NCBI GenBank assembly: GCA_948482865.1 | Contig: CAOMHR010000031.1 | Location: 1-12,917, forward strand | From: Christensenellaceae bacterium | Lineage (GTDB): Bacteria; Bacillota; Clostridia; Christensenellales; Borkfalkiaceae | DNA length: 12,917 bases | Direction of reading: 5' to 3' | Shown here: piece by piece, positions 11,360-12,917 of the stretch | How the letters are laid out: each line of letters starts with the position of its first letter | Numbering within the stretch: position 1 is the stretch's first letter | Position numbers and translations under genes: made by a program | Notes under the pieces: model-generated | The model's database searches: none | The model's input: only the letters and a program-made list of their open reading frames with translations | Told to the model about the DNA's origin: nothing

Positions 11360-12917
11360 TTAATTTAAAATTACGTCTTTCAGGCTTTCGTATTTCTGCG
11401 CGGCAATTGCCGTAAGCTGCCTTACGTCGAATATGCCTGAAAACGCTTCGTCGGAAATGGCTTTGGCAGTAAACACGACGGATACGGGGAAGCGCAGTTT
11501 GTTGATTTCGCTGAGAACCCTGCCGCTCTGACGGGTGCCCATAAAGTCGCCGCCGCCGCGCAGTTTAAGGTCGGCTTCGGCAATTTCAAATCCGTCCGAA
11601 CTGTTTTTTATGACCGAAAGCCTTGCCGCCGCTTCTTCGGTATCTGCGCCGGGCAACAGGAAACAGTAGCTCTTTTTATCGCCCCTGCCTACCCTGCCGC
11701 GCAACTGGTGCAACTGTGAAAGCCCGAACCTTTCGGCGTTGTAAATTATCATAGTCGTCGCGTCGGGCACGTCCACACCCACTTCGATGACCGTAGTGGA
11801 AACAAGGCAGTCGTACTCCTTTGCCTTGAACGCCGCCATCACGTCGTTTTTTACCTTATCTTTCATTTTGCCGTGCAGAAGGGCAATTTTCACCGACGGC
11901 ATTTTTGCGCGCAGTTCTTCGTAAAGTTCGGTAACCGACATAACCGTGCCTTCGTCGTCGCCTTCTATCTTGGGACAGACGAAATAGGTCTGCTCACCCT
12001 GCTTTGCACATCCCGAAACATACCTGTACATATCCCCGTACCTGTGCGGCAAAACTATCGACGTTGTAATTTCCTGCCTTGACGCGGGCTTGTCCTTTAT
12101 TGTGGTAATATCCAGATCGCCGTAAAAAATCAGCGACAGCGTACGCGGAATGGGGGTCGCGGACATAATTAAAACGTCGCACCCTTCCCCTTTGCCCGAA
12201 AGCGAAGCGCGCTGTGCAACGCCGAAGCGGTGCTGTTCGTCGCACACCACGAAAGCCAGCTTTCTGAAAGCTACGTCCTGCTGAATCACCGCGTGCGTGC
12301 CGCAGACTATACTTATTGCGCCGCTTGCAAGTTTCTTTTTTATCTCTTTCTTTTCCGCGGCGGGCGTAGAACCCGTCAGGGCGCACGTTTCGTAATCGGG
12401 GAAATATTTTTGTATGAGAGCCGCGTTCTGGCGGGCAAGCACTTCCGTGGGCGCAATCATAGCCGCCTGATAACCCGATTTTACCGCCATAAAAATCCCC
12501 GCAAGCGCCACGGCGGTTTTTCCGCTTCCCACGTCGCCCTGCAAAAGTCTGTTCATAACGTGCGGAGAGTTAAGGTTTTCGAAAATATCTTCAACCGCGG
12601 CGGTTTGTCCCGCGGTAAACGCGAACGGGAAGCGGGAAATAAACGCATTTAAATCTTCGCGGGTTGCAAAATAGCGGTTGAGACGCGCGTCGTCCCGCCC
12701 GCCCTTTATTACTTTGAACGCCGAAATAAGCAAAAAATATTCTTCCAGCGCAATGCGCGCGGCGCCCTGCTCCGCTTCCTTTTTGTTCTGCGGATTATGT
12801 ACTTTGCGGTACGCTTCCTTCAAAGGCGGAAGATTGTATTTTTTTTGCAGCACCGGCGGGATATTGCTTACTATTTCCACCCTTTGCAACGCCTGCCTTA
12901 CCGCAACGCGCACTATG
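11360..12917 (-). CDS. recG: ATP-dependent DNA helicase RecG (N-terminus beyond window)
   Basis: RecG remodels stalled replication forks and branched recombination intermediates. About 518 residues are visible of the usual 680 or so. The frame is open through the window edge, and the GTG at 12911-12913 is internal. The missing part is most of the N-terminal wedge domain that grips branched DNA. Positions counted from that GTG: LPPLKEAYRKVH (28-39), FTAGQ (99-103), Walker A GDVGSGKT (126-133), the DEQH box (225-228) in DEQHRFG, SATPIPRTL (251-259), TTVIEVGVDVP (373-383), QLRGRVGR (403-410) and LRGGGDFMGTRQSG (451-464), the RecG-type C-terminal signature. No break or frameshift. It is followed by a membrane protein gene on the same strand. 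Confidence 0.97.
   Translation of the reverse strand, partial: IVRVAVRQALQRVEIVSNIPPVLQKKYNLPPLKEAYRKVHNPQNKKEAEQGAARIALEEYFLLISAFKVIKGGRDDARLNRYFATREDLNAFISRFPFAFTAGQTAAVEDIFENLNSPHVMNRLLQGDVGSGKTAVALAGIFMAVKSGYQAAMIAPTEVLARQNAALIQKYFPDYETCALTGSTPAAEKKEIKKKLASGAISIVCGTHAVIQQDVAFRKLAFVVCDEQHRFGVAQRASLSGKGEGCDVLIMSATPIPRTLSLIFYGDLDITTIKDKPASRQEITTSIVLPHRYGDMYRYVSGCAKQGEQTYFVCPKIEGDDEGTVMSVTELYEELRAKMPSVKIALLHGKMKDKVKNDVMAAFKAKEYDCLVSTTVIEVGVDVPDATTMIIYNAERFGLSQLHQLRGRVGRGDKKSYCFLLPGADTEEAAARLSVIKNSSDGFEIAEADLKLRGGGDFMGTRQSGRVLSEINKLRFPVSVVFTAKAISDEAFSGIFDVRQLTAIAAQKYESLKDVILN

Overview
The window looks like chromosomal DNA from a low-to-mid GC Bacillota, probably an uncultured Clostridia-type bacterium. 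The signs are strong AGGAGG-type ribosome binding sites, sigma-A promoters of the TTGACA-N17-TATAAT form, a Clostridia-like EF-Tu/EF-G pair, a DUF3343 protein beside an EF2568-like class V aminotransferase, and short gene clusters separated by hairpin terminators. No tRNA, rRNA, CRISPR array, phage or transposase gene was seen. The taxonomic placement is inference from protein flavour only.

Left part (1-3300). The 3' end of an unrecognised + strand gene stops at a bidirectional terminator. A minus-strand pair follows: a cysteine-desulfurase-like aminotransferase feeding by a TGATG overlap into cysteine synthase (cysK). Diverging from the pair, only 57 bp away, are a DUF3343 putative S/Se carrier protein and then endonuclease III (nth). 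The aminotransferase, cysK and DUF3343 form a plausible sulfur (or selenium) handling locus.

Middle part (3300-5880). This is the most unusual region: five minus-strand genes, each starting with the same CxxC-x10-CxxC zinc ribbon. Four carry a DUF4190-like membrane domain. The fifth is a 47-residue ribbon-only version. An XRE-family repressor-like gene on the + strand sits between the last two, which are near-identical paralogs. A matched pair of inverted-repeat sites (TTAACCC-n5-GGTT) lies in the divergent promoter region between the regulator and one paralog, suggesting autoregulation. Three of the paralogs have separate, near-perfect sigma-A promoters.

Right part (5880-10820). The str operon runs on the minus strand: rpsL (S12), rpsG (S7), fusA (EF-G), tuf (EF-Tu). 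It has a strong promoter upstream of rpsL and a second one just before tuf. The rpsL leader, the unusually long 276-nt rpsL-rpsG gap and the tuf leader are all rich in inverted repeats, so RNA-level control is plausible.

Far right (10820-12917). On the same strand lie a two-TM membrane protein with a soluble C-terminal domain and the C-terminal three quarters of recG, cut by the window edge.
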